52,454 nt of DNA from Deltaproteobacteria bacterium (GTDB lineage Bacteria > Myxococcota > Myxococcia > Myxococcales > 40CM-4-68-19), in the NCBI GenBank assembly GCA_005879535.1, contig VBKI01000062.1:1-52454 (forward strand), written 5' to 3'. The position numbers and the translations under genes were made by a program. Below are positions 24,936 to 33,527 of this stretch, piece after piece (within the stretch, counting starts at the first letter, position 1; every line of letters starts with the position of its first letter). Below the pieces are notes generated by a model. The model had not been told where the DNA came from, made no database searches, and saw only the letters and a program-made list of their open reading frames with translations.

Positions 24936-24964
24936 ACGATAGACCTCCAAGGAGCAGGCGGCAA
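24936..24964 (-). promoter_or_regulatory. Putative promoter of the NUDIX gene
   Basis: On the minus strand, -35 TTGCCG (24959-24964), 17-base spacer, -10 TATCGT (24936-24941). The -10 lies 8 bases before the ATG at 24927, so transcription would begin at about the start codon. The only GGAGG lies 16 bases upstream, too far for normal use. Confidence 0.4.
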
Positions 24965-25026
24965 GGCGTGCGCAGGGTTACTTGCACACCGGAAGCGCTG
25001 GCTTAACCTTGGGAACGGAGGTTCCC

Positions 25027-26493
25027 ATGCGTGCGCTCGTCATCGGTCTGGTGCTGGCGCACGGCGTCGCGACAGCGGCGCAAGCAAAGGGGAAACCGGC
25101 CAAGCCGCCGGCCAAACCGGCCGCTCAGCCTGCTCATCCGCCGCTCTGCTCGGGAGACTACGCGGACGCGCTGCCGCCGGAGAAGGCCTCCAGCATCCTG
25201 GACACGGCGAAGCAGCCGTTCGTGTTCGCCATCCGCAACACCGCAACCTACGAGCACGTCTATTACGGACGCGACGGCAAGCTCCGCCGTGCCTACCTGC
25301 GTTCGCTGGTGCACGGCACGGGCTTCGGATACCGGATCGTCAATGGCGAGACTCAGCTCGTGACCAACGAGCACGTCGCCAGCCAGCCGGACGTCACCGA
25401 CGACGAGCATCCCGTCGAGGGGGTCCCGACGGGCTCGAAGAAAGTGCGTGAGCAGCTCAAGATCGTCCGCGACGAGACCGACGATTACGAGCCGGGCCAC
25501 ATCGTGCTCGCCAAGGTTCTCTCGGATCCGCAGGCGGACATCGCGGTGCTGAAGGCGCGAAAGCAGCTCGGCGTGATGCCGTACCGGATCGGGCGATCGA
25601 GCGCGCTGCGCTCCGGCAATCTGGTTCAGGTGCGCGGGTTCCCGCTCGGCGCGTTTCAGGCGCTCAACACCGGCAAGGTGGTCAATCCGATGACCCTCGA
25701 CACCGAGCGCGGCTGGAACCACGCCGACTTCATGGTCGACGCGCTGCTCGCCGCCGGAAACAGCGGAAGTCCGGTCTTCGCCGTCTCCTGCCGCAGCGCG
25801 GAGCCCGAGCTGGTGGGCGTCTATCACGCCGGCTACACCGACGCCGCGGCGCTCAACGCGGTGGTGGCGATCGACCAGCTCCGCGAAGAGCTCGACACGC
25901 TGAAGGTGCCGAAGCGCGATCCCGGGCTGCACAACGACATCACTGCCCAGGATCGCGACCGGCTGGTGAAACAGCTCTCGGTCGAGCCTACACGGAGCCT
26001 GACCTTCCCGTTCGGCGGACGGTTCGTGGTGGTGGCGCTGGCGGATCCCCAGGCCATCCGCTTCTCGATCCTCGACGACGACTATCCGCTCTCCACGCGG
26101 GAATCGATGGCGCTGGTCGATCGGGGACAGAACGGGTTCGGGACGCTCGACTCGGTCGTCGTTCCCGTCGACGGCCAATCCACCGAGGCTCCCGTTCACG
26201 TGCTGGAGGGCGACGTCCGCGAGCACTTCGACAAGCTGTACGAGTCGCTGTGGCGGCAGGTCCTGGGCGTGGCCGATTACCGGATGCGGCTCGCCAAGGG
26301 CAAACTGAGCGCGGACGCTTTCGCCGACGCGCAGGCGGCGCGGGCACGGCTGCGCAAGCGCACCCCCGAGCAGAAAGAGATCCTGAACATCTGCGCGTTC
26401 GAGGCGGATCGCGCGAACTTCGGCGCCGCGAGAGCTGTGGCGGCGCCGGGCGGCGCGCCGGTGACCGCGGCGGAAATGGGTGGCGGCCGTTGA
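25027..26493 (+). CDS. Secreted trypsin-like serine protease
   Basis: 488 residues from the ATG at 25027 (GGAGG 5 bases before). A signal peptide (MRALVIGLVLAHGVATAAQA) and a Lys/Pro/Ala linker lead to a trypsin-like domain with His116 (LVTNEHVA), Asp171 (QADIAVL) and Ser246 (AAGNSGSPVF). The remaining 200 residues have no known domain. Protein quality control, as for HtrA, or extracellular digestion are both possible; no PDZ domain is present. It runs divergently from the NUDIX gene and is 17 bases upstream of the lipase. Confidence 0.8.
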   Translation: MRALVIGLVLAHGVATAAQAKGKPAKPPAKPAAQPAHPPLCSGDYADALPPEKASSILDTAKQPFVFAIRNTATYEHVYYGRDGKLRRAYLRSLVHGTGFGYRIVNGETQLVTNEHVASQPDVTDDEHPVEGVPTGSKKVREQLKIVRDETDDYEPGHIVLAKVLSDPQADIAVLKARKQLGVMPYRIGRSSALRSGNLVQVRGFPLGAFQALNTGKVVNPMTLDTERGWNHADFMVDALLAAGNSGSPVFAVSCRSAEPELVGVYHAGYTDAAALNAVVAIDQLREELDTLKVPKRDPGLHNDITAQDRDRLVKQLSVEPTRSLTFPFGGRFVVVALADPQAIRFSILDDDYPLSTRESMALVDRGQNGFGTLDSVVVPVDGQSTEAPVHVLEGDVREHFDKLYESLWRQVLGVADYRMRLAKGKLSADAFADAQAARARLRKRTPEQKEILNICAFEADRANFGAARAVAAPGGAPVTAAEMGGGR

Positions 26494-26510
26494 GGACCGG
26501 TTAGCCCGGC

Positions 26511-27335
26511 ATGCTTTCCTGGCTGCTCCTCGCCCTCGCGGCGGCAATCGTCGTCGCGATTGCGCTGCAGCAGTGGACGCAGTCGCGAAGGCTCCGCCGC
26601 GCGCGGCGGCCGGCGGCGCCGCGGCTCCCGGTGGTGCTCGCGCACGGGTTTCTCGGATTCGACGAGATCGAGCTCGGCAACCGCAAGCACCTCTACTTCC
26701 GTGGCATCGGCGCACACCTCGAACAGGCCGGGGCGCAGCTGTACTACCCGAGGGTGCCGCCGGCGTCCTCGATTTCCGCCCGCGCCGCGCGGCTGGCCGA
26801 CCTGATCCGGTCGCTGCCCGAGCCGCGAGTGAACATCGTCGCGCACAGCATGGGCGGCCTCGACGCCCGCTACGCGATCTCGCGGCTGGGACTGGCGGAC
26901 AGGGTCGCCTCCCTCGTCACCATCGCCACGCCGCACCTCGGCACGCCGCTCGCGGATGCGGGCCATGCCGTGTTCGGGCGCATCACGCGACTGCTGCGCA
27001 AGCTCGTCGATCTCACCGGATTCGGCGACCTGACCACCGAGGGGATGGCGAAGTTCAACCGCGAGGTCCCCGACGCGCTCGGCGTGGCGTACGCGAGCGT
27101 GGTGGGACGCAGCGGCAGGCTGAAGACCAATCCGCTGCTCTGGCCTTCACACCTCTATCTCGCGGAATGCTCCGGTCCGAACGACGGCGTGGTTCCGATC
27201 ACCTCGCAGGCGCGTGGAGAGGTGCTGCGGGAAATCGAGGCGGACCACTGGGCGCAGATCGGCTGGAGTCGCGGGTTCGACGCCACCTCGTTCTACGAGG
27301 ACCTGCTGCGCGAGCTGCGGGGCCGCGGGTTCTAG
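26511..27335 (+). CDS. Membrane-anchored lipase/esterase
   Basis: 274 residues. One hydrophobic segment at residues 3-20 acts as anchor or signal. The oxyanion motif VVLAHGF lies at 41-47, the nucleophile Ser113 in VAHSMGG, the acid Asp in GPNDGVVP (about 224), and the His in ADHWAQIGW (about 245). This is the outline of bacterial triacylglycerol lipases of family I. It is likely extracytoplasmic. Its TAG overlaps the stop of the convergent VOC gene (CTAG). Confidence 0.82.
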   Translation: MLSWLLLALAAAIVVAIALQQWTQSRRLRRARRPAAPRLPVVLAHGFLGFDEIELGNRKHLYFRGIGAHLEQAGAQLYYPRVPPASSISARAARLADLIRSLPEPRVNIVAHSMGGLDARYAISRLGLADRVASLVTIATPHLGTPLADAGHAVFGRITRLLRKLVDLTGFGDLTTEGMAKFNREVPDALGVAYASVVGRSGRLKTNPLLWPSHLYLAECSGPNDGVVPITSQARGEVLREIEADHWAQIGWSRGFDATSFYEDLLRELRGRGF

Positions 27336-27820
27336 CCGTCGTAAGCCGCTTTCAGCGCGGCGATGTCCAGCTTGACCATCTTCAGCATCGCGTCCGTTAC
27401 GCGCTTCGACCGCGCCGCGTCGCTGTCTGCCATCATCTCGTCGAAGATGGCGGGCACGATCTGCCAGCTCACGCCGTACTTGTCGCGCAGCCAGCCGCAC
27501 ATTTCCGTGGTGCCGCCTTCCAGCAACGCATTCCAGTAGCGATCCAGCTCTGCCTGATCCTCACAGGCGACCACCAGGGAAATGGCGTGGTTGAATGGAT
27601 CCAGCGGCCCGGCGCTGATCGCCTGGAAGCGCTGGCCGAACAGGGTGAAGTCGACCACCTTCACGGATCCCGGCGGCCCGCTGGGGGTTTCGCTCTGCAG
27701 GGTCGTCACGCGGTCGACCCGCGAATCAGGAAAGATGGAGGCATAGAAGCGCGCAGCCTCCTCGGCCTCTTTCGCGTACCAGAGATGCGGGAAAATTTTC
27801 GAATTCCGCTTCAGCGCCAT
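27332..27820 (-). CDS. VOC-superfamily protein (PhnB-like)
   Basis: 162 residues from the ATG at 27820, chosen for AAGGAGG 7 bases upstream. The N-terminus KIFPHLWYAKEAEEAARFYA and the middle DFTLFGQRFQAISAGPLDPF match the PhnB/3-demethylubiquinone-methyltransferase-like branch of the glyoxalase fold. WLRDKYGVSWQIVP follows near residue 115. Members often occur as single-domain proteins of unknown role. No partner gene is adjacent. Confidence 0.82.
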   Translation of the reverse strand: MALKRNSKIFPHLWYAKEAEEAARFYASIFPDSRVDRVTTLQSETPSGPPGSVKVVDFTLFGQRFQAISAGPLDPFNHAISLVVACEDQAELDRYWNALLEGGTTEMCGWLRDKYGVSWQIVPAIFDEMMADSDAARSKRVTDAMLKMVKLDIAALKAAYDG

Positions 27821-28018
27821 GGACTTCCTCCTTCGGCCCATGCGGCCGGTTCAGCAGGTAGACGCTCGAGAATATGGAAACTCATCGGTCGCGATGGGAT
27901 GTGTGGCCGAACCGTGCGGGCTGTCGGTCGCATGTGCCCGAAGCCGTCGACGCGACTGTTTTTGAAGTCGCGCTGCGGGCGTCGGACGCAGCTCGCGCGG
28001 ATGTGGCAGTGTGACGCG

Positions 28019-29392
28019 GTGGCCTCGATCACTTTCCTTGGCGCCGCCCAGACCGTCACCGGATCGCGCCACCTCCTCACCACGGCGTCGGGCAAACGCA
28101 TCCTGATCGACGCGGGCCTGTTCCAGGGCCGCAAGGAGCTGCGCCTGCGAAATTGGGAACCGTGGACGGCGGGAAAGCTCGACGCCGTGATCCTGACGCA
28201 CGCCCACATCGATCATACCGGCTTTCTTCCGCGCCTGTGCGCCCAGGGCGTGGTGGGACGGGTCGTGTGCACGGAGGCGACGCGCGAGCTCGCCTGGCTG
28301 CTGCTCCCCGACAGCGGGCACCTGCAGGAGGAGGAAGCGAGGTACGCGAACCGGCGCGGGTACAGCAAGCATCAGCCGGCTTTGCCGCTGTACACCGCCG
28401 CCGATGCCGAGGCCGCGGCGCGGCGGCTGGAAGGGTTCAGGTACGACGTTCCCGTCGACGTGGTCGACGGCGTCCAGGTCACCTTCCACCAGGCCGGCCA
28501 CATTCTCGGCAGCGCATTCCTCGACGTCCGGGCCGACGGCAGGCGGTTCCTGTTCTCCGGCGACCTGGGCCGCTACGGGACCGCGCTCCTCGCCGATCCC
28601 GACGATCCCGTCCAGGCGGACGCGATGCTGCTGGAATGCACTTACGGCGACCGCACGCATCCGCCCGAGCCGCCCGGCGAGGAGCTCCAGGCCGCGATCC
28701 TCGACGCCATGAAGCGCGGCGGACCGCTCCTCATCCCCGCATTCGCCATCGGCCGCACGCAGGAGATCCTCTTCCTCTGGCGCCGGCTGGAGCACGAAGG
28801 GCGGATTCCGAAGGTACCGGTCTTCGTCGACAGCCCCATGGCTACGGACGCGACGCCGCTCTACCTGAAGCATCCAGAAGACCAGTCCCCCGGAATGCGC
28901 GAACTGATCGCCCGCAACGTGCGACCGCTCCAGCCGGCGCGGCTCCAGTTCGTCCGCGGAGCCGCGGAGTCGGCGAAGCTGCTCGAACGCACCGGGTTCT
29001 TCGCGGTGATCGCCGCGAGCGGAATGGTGACCGGAGGGCGGATCGTGGCGCATCTCGAGCGGCATCTGCCGGATCCGGAAACGACCGTCCTGCTCGTCGG
29101 ATACCAGGCGGAGGAGACGCGCGGACGCAGGTTGCTCGACGGGGCGCGGACGCTGAAGCTTCGCGGCGCCGTCGTGCCGGTGCGGGCGAAGATCGCGCAG
29201 ATGTCCGGCTTCTCTGCGCATGCGGACTGGCAGGAGGAGGATCGCTGGCTGGCGCGCGCTCCTTCGCCGCCTGGGCGCGTCTTCCTCGTCCACGGCGAAC
29301 GGGCCGCCCTGGAGGCGCAGCGCATGCGGCTCTCCGCGCGAGGACTTCGTGTCCAGGTACCCGCGCCGGGGGAGCAGGTGCAGCTTGCGTGA
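28019..29392 (+). CDS. Metallo-beta-lactamase/beta-CASP ribonuclease
   Basis: 457 residues starting at GTG 28019; an ATG at 28001 would add six residues. Metal ligands: His61, His63, Asp65 and His66 in LTHAHIDHTG, His161 in QAGHILGSAF, and Asp182 in FSGDLGR. The beta-CASP region follows (ECTYGDR; LIPAFAIGRTQEILF; VFVDSPMATDATPLY) and the RMMBL-like end includes QMSGFSAHADW. The family (CPSF73/YSH1-like bacterial enzymes) cuts RNA. The gene overlaps the methyltransferase-like gene by 8 bases. Confidence 0.88.
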   Translation: MASITFLGAAQTVTGSRHLLTTASGKRILIDAGLFQGRKELRLRNWEPWTAGKLDAVILTHAHIDHTGFLPRLCAQGVVGRVVCTEATRELAWLLLPDSGHLQEEEARYANRRGYSKHQPALPLYTAADAEAAARRLEGFRYDVPVDVVDGVQVTFHQAGHILGSAFLDVRADGRRFLFSGDLGRYGTALLADPDDPVQADAMLLECTYGDRTHPPEPPGEELQAAILDAMKRGGPLLIPAFAIGRTQEILFLWRRLEHEGRIPKVPVFVDSPMATDATPLYLKHPEDQSPGMRELIARNVRPLQPARLQFVRGAAESAKLLERTGFFAVIAASGMVTGGRIVAHLERHLPDPETTVLLVGYQAEETRGRRLLDGARTLKLRGAVVPVRAKIAQMSGFSAHADWQEEDRWLARAPSPPGRVFLVHGERAALEAQRMRLSARGLRVQVPAPGEQVQLA

Positions 29393-30026
29393 ATTGCTGC
29401 GCAGCGGATCGCTGCTCCTCGACGCCGCGATGGGAACCGCGCTGATGTCTCGCGGTCTCACCGGACGCGCGCCGGCGTGGAACCTATCGCATCCCAATGT
29501 CGTTCGGGACGTGCACGCTGCGCACGTGGCCGCCGGCGCCGAGGTGGTGCTGACGAACACGTTCGTCGGCGCCTCGGCGGAGGAAGCGGCCGCGGCCATC
29601 GGTCTCGCGCGCGCCAGCGGAGCGCGATACGTGGGTGGATCGCTCTGGGCCGGCGCCCCGGACCTCGCGACGCAGATCGCGCAGCTCGCTGATACGGATT
29701 CACTCTGGCTGGAGGCGGCGATCAGCCCGGAGCAGGCTCTCGCTGCCGTCCGCACCGCGGTCCAGGTCACGAAGCTGCCGGTCGTGATCACCTGTGCTCT
29801 GCGCTCCGCGCCCCTCGACGAGCTGCGCGCAGCGGGAGCCGTAGCCGCCGGATATGCGTGCTCGCCGTGGCCCCTCGACGCGAGCGGCGCTGACGTGGCG
29901 AAGCCCGCGGCGGACGGATGGGAGCCCGAAGATTGGGCCCGAAGAGCGCCGCGCGCGCGGCTCATGGGCGGCTGCTGCGGTACCGACGGGCGCTACCTGG
30001 CGGCGCTGCGCGCCACGGCCCGGTAG
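29385..30026 (+). CDS. Compact homocysteine S-methyltransferase-like protein
   Basis: 213 residues from TTG 29385 (GGGGGAG 10 bases upstream). Hallmarks: LLLDAAMGTAL near the N-terminus, AEVVLTNTFVGAS (about 50-62), a single Cys in GYACSPW (about 159), and the zinc motif [11 protein letters not shown] near the end (about 194-204). The three expected zinc-binding cysteines are therefore present. The usual family length is about 300 residues, so 80-100 residues of the middle of the barrel are missing, raising doubt about activity. The start overlaps the nuclease gene; the last 34 bases overlap the CoA-binding gene on the other strand. Confidence 0.7.
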   Translation: MRELLRSGSLLLDAAMGTALMSRGLTGRAPAWNLSHPNVVRDVHAAHVAAGAEVVLTNTFVGASAEEAAAAIGLARASGARYVGGSLWAGAPDLATQIAQLADTDSLWLEAAISPEQALAAVRTAVQVTKLPVVITCALRSAPLDELRAAGAVAAGYACSPWPLDASGADVAKPAADGWEPEDWARRAPRARLMGGCCGTDGRYLAALRATAR

Positions 30027-30451
30027 TCGACCATCAGGCAGCGGTCCTGGACGACCAGCATGCCGCCGCGGGCCAACGCTTCCGCCGTCCTGTCGTCGCG
30101 GATCCCGCTTTGCAGCCATACGGCGCGCGGCTTCTTGGCCAGCAGGTCGGAGAGATGCGCCGCGACATCGCGGGAGCGGCGGAAGACGTCGACGATGTCG
30201 AGCTCGCCCGGTACGTCGGCCACGCGCCGGTAGATCTTCTCACCGAGGATCTGCGTCGCTTCCGGGTAGTAGACCGGCACCGGCACGATCTGCAGCCCCA
30301 TCTGCTGCAGCGCCTGCGGCACGTAGAAGGCTGGCTGCCCGCGCGCGGCCTCCGTCTTGATCCCGAGCACCGCGATGCGGTGCGCTGAGCGGAGCAGCCC
30401 GAGCAGCCGCTCCTCGTCGTCCTCGATCAGGTTTCGGCGCCAGTCTTCCAT
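29993..30451 (-). CDS. CoA-binding domain protein (YccU-like)
   Basis: 152 residues forming a single CoA_binding_2 fold: [10 protein letters not shown] (about 25-34), [10 protein letters not shown], then [31 protein letters not shown] and [14 protein letters not shown] near the end. The family is widespread with no settled role. GGGGG precedes the ATG. It is divergent from hutU with 35 bases between the starts. Confidence 0.82.
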   Translation of the reverse strand: MEDWRRNLIEDDEERLLGLLRSAHRIAVLGIKTEAARGQPAFYVPQALQQMGLQIVPVPVYYPEATQILGEKIYRRVADVPGELDIVDVFRRSRDVAAHLSDLLAKKPRAVWLQSGIRDDRTAEALARGGMLVVQDRCLMVDYRAVARSAAR

Positions 30452-30486
30452 CCCCCGAATGTATCAACTGTGTCATAGAAGCGCGC

Positions 30487-32142
30487 ATGGCCCACGCGAT
30501 CCGTGCCGCGCGAGGAGTCGCGCTCTCTTGCAGAGGCTGGGTGCAGGAAGCGGCGCTGCGGATGCTGCAGAACAACCTCGACCCGGAAGTGGCGGAAAAG
30601 CCGGAAGAGCTGGTGGTCTACGGCGGCAGCGGGAAGGCGGCGCGCGACTGGCAAAGCTTCGAGCGGATCTGCGCGACGCTGCGGACGCTGGGCGAAGAAG
30701 AGACGCTGCTGATCCAGAGCGGCAAGCCGGTGGGCGTGCTGCGCACGCATCCCGACGCGCCGCGAGTTCTGCTGGCGAACTCCAACCTGGTGCCGAAGTG
30801 GGCCACCTGGGACAAGTTCCGCGAGCTGGAGCGGGCCGGACTGATCATGTACGGGCAGATGACGGCCGGCTCCTGGATCTACATCGGCACGCAGGGGATC
30901 CTGCAGGGCACTTACGAGACCTTCGCCGCGGCGGGGCGGCAGCACTTCGGTTCCGACGATCTCTCCGGTCGCCTGGTGGTGAGCGCGGGCCTCGGCGGAA
31001 TGGGCGGCGCGCAACCGCTCGCCGCGGCGATGTGCGGAGCGACGTTTCTCGGCGTCGAAGTCGATCCCGCGCGCGCGCGGCGCCGCGTCGAGCAAGGCTA
31101 TCTCGACGTCCTCTCCCCTTCGCTGGACGAGGCGCTGCGCGAGGCGCAGCGCGCGCTGGAGCGCGGCGAAGGGCGGTCGATCGGAGTGGTCGGAAACGCC
31201 GCGGAGGTCCTCCCGGAGATCGTCCGGCGCGGGCTCAGGCCCGACCTGGTGACGGACCAGACCTCCGCGCACGATCCACTGAATGGATACATCCCCGCCG
31301 GTCTTTCCCTGGAGGCCGCCGCGGAGCTGCGCGCTCGCGACCCGGACGAGTACCAGAAGCGGAGCCTCTCCAGCATGGCGCGCCACGTGGAAGCGATGCT
31401 CGAGCTCCGGCGGCGCGGCAGCCATGTCTTCGACTACGGCAACAACTTGCGCGCGTTCGCGCAGGAAGGCGGCGTGCGCGACGCATTCGCCTATCCCGGT
31501 TTCGTTCCGGCCTACATCCGTCCGCTCTTCTGTGAGGGGCAAGGGCCGTTCCGGTGGGTGGCGCTCTCGGGTGACCCGCAGGACATCCTGACGACGGACC
31601 GCGCCCTCCTCGACGCGTTTCCGCAGAAGGCGCACCTGCGCCGCTGGCTGACGATGGCGCAGAAGCGGGTGAAGTTCCAGGGATTGCCCGCCCGCATCTG
31701 CTGGCTCGGTTACGGCGAGCGCGCGAAGGCAGGATTGATCTTCAACGAGCTCGTGGCGAGCGGGAAGGTGAAAGCGCCGATCGTGATCGGCCGCGACCAC
31801 CTGGACTGCGGCAGCGTGGCGAGCCCCAATCGGGAGACAGAGGCGATGAAGGACGGTTCCGACGCCATCGCCGACTGGCCCATCCTGAACGCGCTGGTGA
31901 ACGCGGTGAACGGCGCGTCCTGGGTCTCCTTCCATCACGGCGGCGGCGTCGGCATCGGGTACTCGCTGCACGCCGGCCAGGTGATCGTCGCGGACGGCAC
32001 GCCGGCGGCGGCGAAGCGTCTCGAGCGGGTGCTGACGAGCGATCCGGCGATGGGCGTCCTCCGCCACGCCGATGCCGGGTACGAGGATGCCATCCAGATC
32101 GCCCGCGAACGCGGCGTGCAGATTCCCGGTCTGACGCGCTGA
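30487..32142 (+). CDS. hutU: Urocanate hydratase
   Basis: 551 residues, the usual length. It carries the family sequence along its whole extent: [20 protein letters not shown] near the N-terminus, [20 protein letters not shown] (about 156-175), [18 protein letters not shown] (about 258-275) and [17 protein letters not shown] (about 480-496). The enzyme uses tightly bound NAD to convert urocanate to imidazolonepropionate. It overlaps hutI by one base (TGATG). The histidine ammonia-lyase gene (hutH) is absent from this window. Confidence 0.95.
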   Translation: MAHAIRAARGVALSCRGWVQEAALRMLQNNLDPEVAEKPEELVVYGGSGKAARDWQSFERICATLRTLGEEETLLIQSGKPVGVLRTHPDAPRVLLANSNLVPKWATWDKFRELERAGLIMYGQMTAGSWIYIGTQGILQGTYETFAAAGRQHFGSDDLSGRLVVSAGLGGMGGAQPLAAAMCGATFLGVEVDPARARRRVEQGYLDVLSPSLDEALREAQRALERGEGRSIGVVGNAAEVLPEIVRRGLRPDLVTDQTSAHDPLNGYIPAGLSLEAAAELRARDPDEYQKRSLSSMARHVEAMLELRRRGSHVFDYGNNLRAFAQEGGVRDAFAYPGFVPAYIRPLFCEGQGPFRWVALSGDPQDILTTDRALLDAFPQKAHLRRWLTMAQKRVKFQGLPARICWLGYGERAKAGLIFNELVASGKVKAPIVIGRDHLDCGSVASPNRETEAMKDGSDAIADWPILNALVNAVNGASWVSFHHGGGVGIGYSLHAGQVIVADGTPAAAKRLERVLTSDPAMGVLRHADAGYEDAIQIARERGVQIPGLTR

Positions 32143-33371
32143 TGCTGATCGTCGAACACGCGCGCGTCGCGACGATGGCGGGGCCGCAGGCGGCGGAAGA
32201 CGACGCCCCGCTCGCGGTTGTCGAGGACGGCGCGGTGGCCTGCGACGGCGATCGCATCACCTGGGTGGGCCGCACCAGCGCAGCCCCGCGCGGCGGCGAA
32301 CGGATCGATGCGCAGGGCGCCCTGCTCGCCCCCGGCCTGATCGATCCCCACACGCACCTGATCTTCGCCGGCGACCGCGCCCGCGAGCACGCGCGGCGCC
32401 TGGCGGGGGCGACCTATCTGCAGATCGCGCAGGCGGGCGGAGGAATCCGCAGCACGGTGGAATCCACGCGCGCGGCCTCCGACGAGGATCTCCTGGCGGC
32501 CGCGCGCGAGCGCCTCGCCCGCCTCGTGCGCAGCGGCGTCACTACCGTCGAGATCAAGACCGGTTATGGATTGAGCATCGAACAGGAGCTGCGCCTCCTG
32601 CGCGTCGCGCGCGCGGCCGGGCACCGGGCGGGCTGCGAGGTATTGCCCACGCTGCTGGCGCTGCACGCGGTGCCGCCAGAGTCCGACCGCGTCGAATGGG
32701 TGCGGCAGGTGGTGCAGGAGCTGATTCCGGAGGCGGCGCGCGAGGGCGCTCGCGGTTGCGACTCCTTTCTCGAGAAGGGCGCGTTCGACGCCGGGGAGTG
32801 CCGGGCCGCGCTGGAAGCGGGCGCGCAGGCAGGGCTGGTCTGCCACCTGCACGCGGATCAACTCAGCGCTTCGGGCGGCGCACAGCTGGCGGCGGACCTG
32901 GAATGCGCGAGCGCCGATCACCTGGAGCGGGTAACGCAGCCGGGGATCGAGGCGCTCGCGCGCGCAGGGACGGCGGCGGTGCTGCTGCCGCTCGCAGCCT
33001 GGTTCCTGCGCGATCGGGCGGCGCAGGCGAAGCCTTTCCTCGACGCCGGCGTGACCGTAGCGCTGGGCAGCAACATCAACCCGGGCACGCAGCGGATCGA
33101 GAGCGTCTCGATGCTGCTCGCCGCGGCGTGTCTGCTGACCGGGCTCACCCCAGCCCAGGCGCTCTGGGCCTGCACGGCGGGCGCAGCCAAGGCGCTGCGG
33201 CTCAACGATCGCGGCGTCCTGCGCACCGGACTGCGCGCCGATCTGGTCCTCTTTTCCTGCGCCGACGCGGCGCATCTGCCGTACCACGGCGGCGTCGAGC
33301 ATGCGCGCCTAGTCGTTCACGGCGGCGAGGTCGTGCACCGGGTGCCTACCGGCGCAATGCCGGCGTGCTGA
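32142..33371 (+). CDS. hutI: Imidazolonepropionase with an altered metal-ligand residue
   Basis: 409 residues; metal-site motif DPHTHLIFAGDR with His70 and His72, GYGLSIEQE (about 141-149), and His237 in CHLHADQLSASGG with His260 in ASADHL. The family normally has Asp in a T/S-D-x-N-P-G motif as the last metal ligand and acid; here it is Asn311 (GSNINPG; codon AAC at 33072-33074). The enzyme would convert imidazolonepropionate to formiminoglutamate. Translation is coupled to hutU. Activity cannot be assumed with the substituted residue. Confidence 0.88.
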   Translation: MLIVEHARVATMAGPQAAEDDAPLAVVEDGAVACDGDRITWVGRTSAAPRGGERIDAQGALLAPGLIDPHTHLIFAGDRAREHARRLAGATYLQIAQAGGGIRSTVESTRAASDEDLLAAARERLARLVRSGVTTVEIKTGYGLSIEQELRLLRVARAAGHRAGCEVLPTLLALHAVPPESDRVEWVRQVVQELIPEAAREGARGCDSFLEKGAFDAGECRAALEAGAQAGLVCHLHADQLSASGGAQLAADLECASADHLERVTQPGIEALARAGTAAVLLPLAAWFLRDRAAQAKPFLDAGVTVALGSNINPGTQRIESVSMLLAAACLLTGLTPAQALWACTAGAAKALRLNDRGVLRTGLRADLVLFSCADAAHLPYHGGVEHARLVVHGGEVVHRVPTGAMPAC

Positions 33372-33527
33372 GGCAACGGCGGTGGGCAGCGACAGGCCTG
33401 ACGGCTCGGTTGTCTTGGGCTCAATGGCTTGCCTGGTGGCATTCGCGCTTCCTCTGAAGGGGGTGTAAAAGGACGCCGCGATCTCCGTCCATCCACGCAC
33501 TGCACCATTTCGGGGGAGGAACCAACC

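Noticed and set aside
26480-28018. Long in-frame extension upstream of the nuclease gene
   Set aside because: It overlaps the lipase and VOC genes, is Arg-rich and lacks a ribosome site. The nuclease family begins at about 28019.
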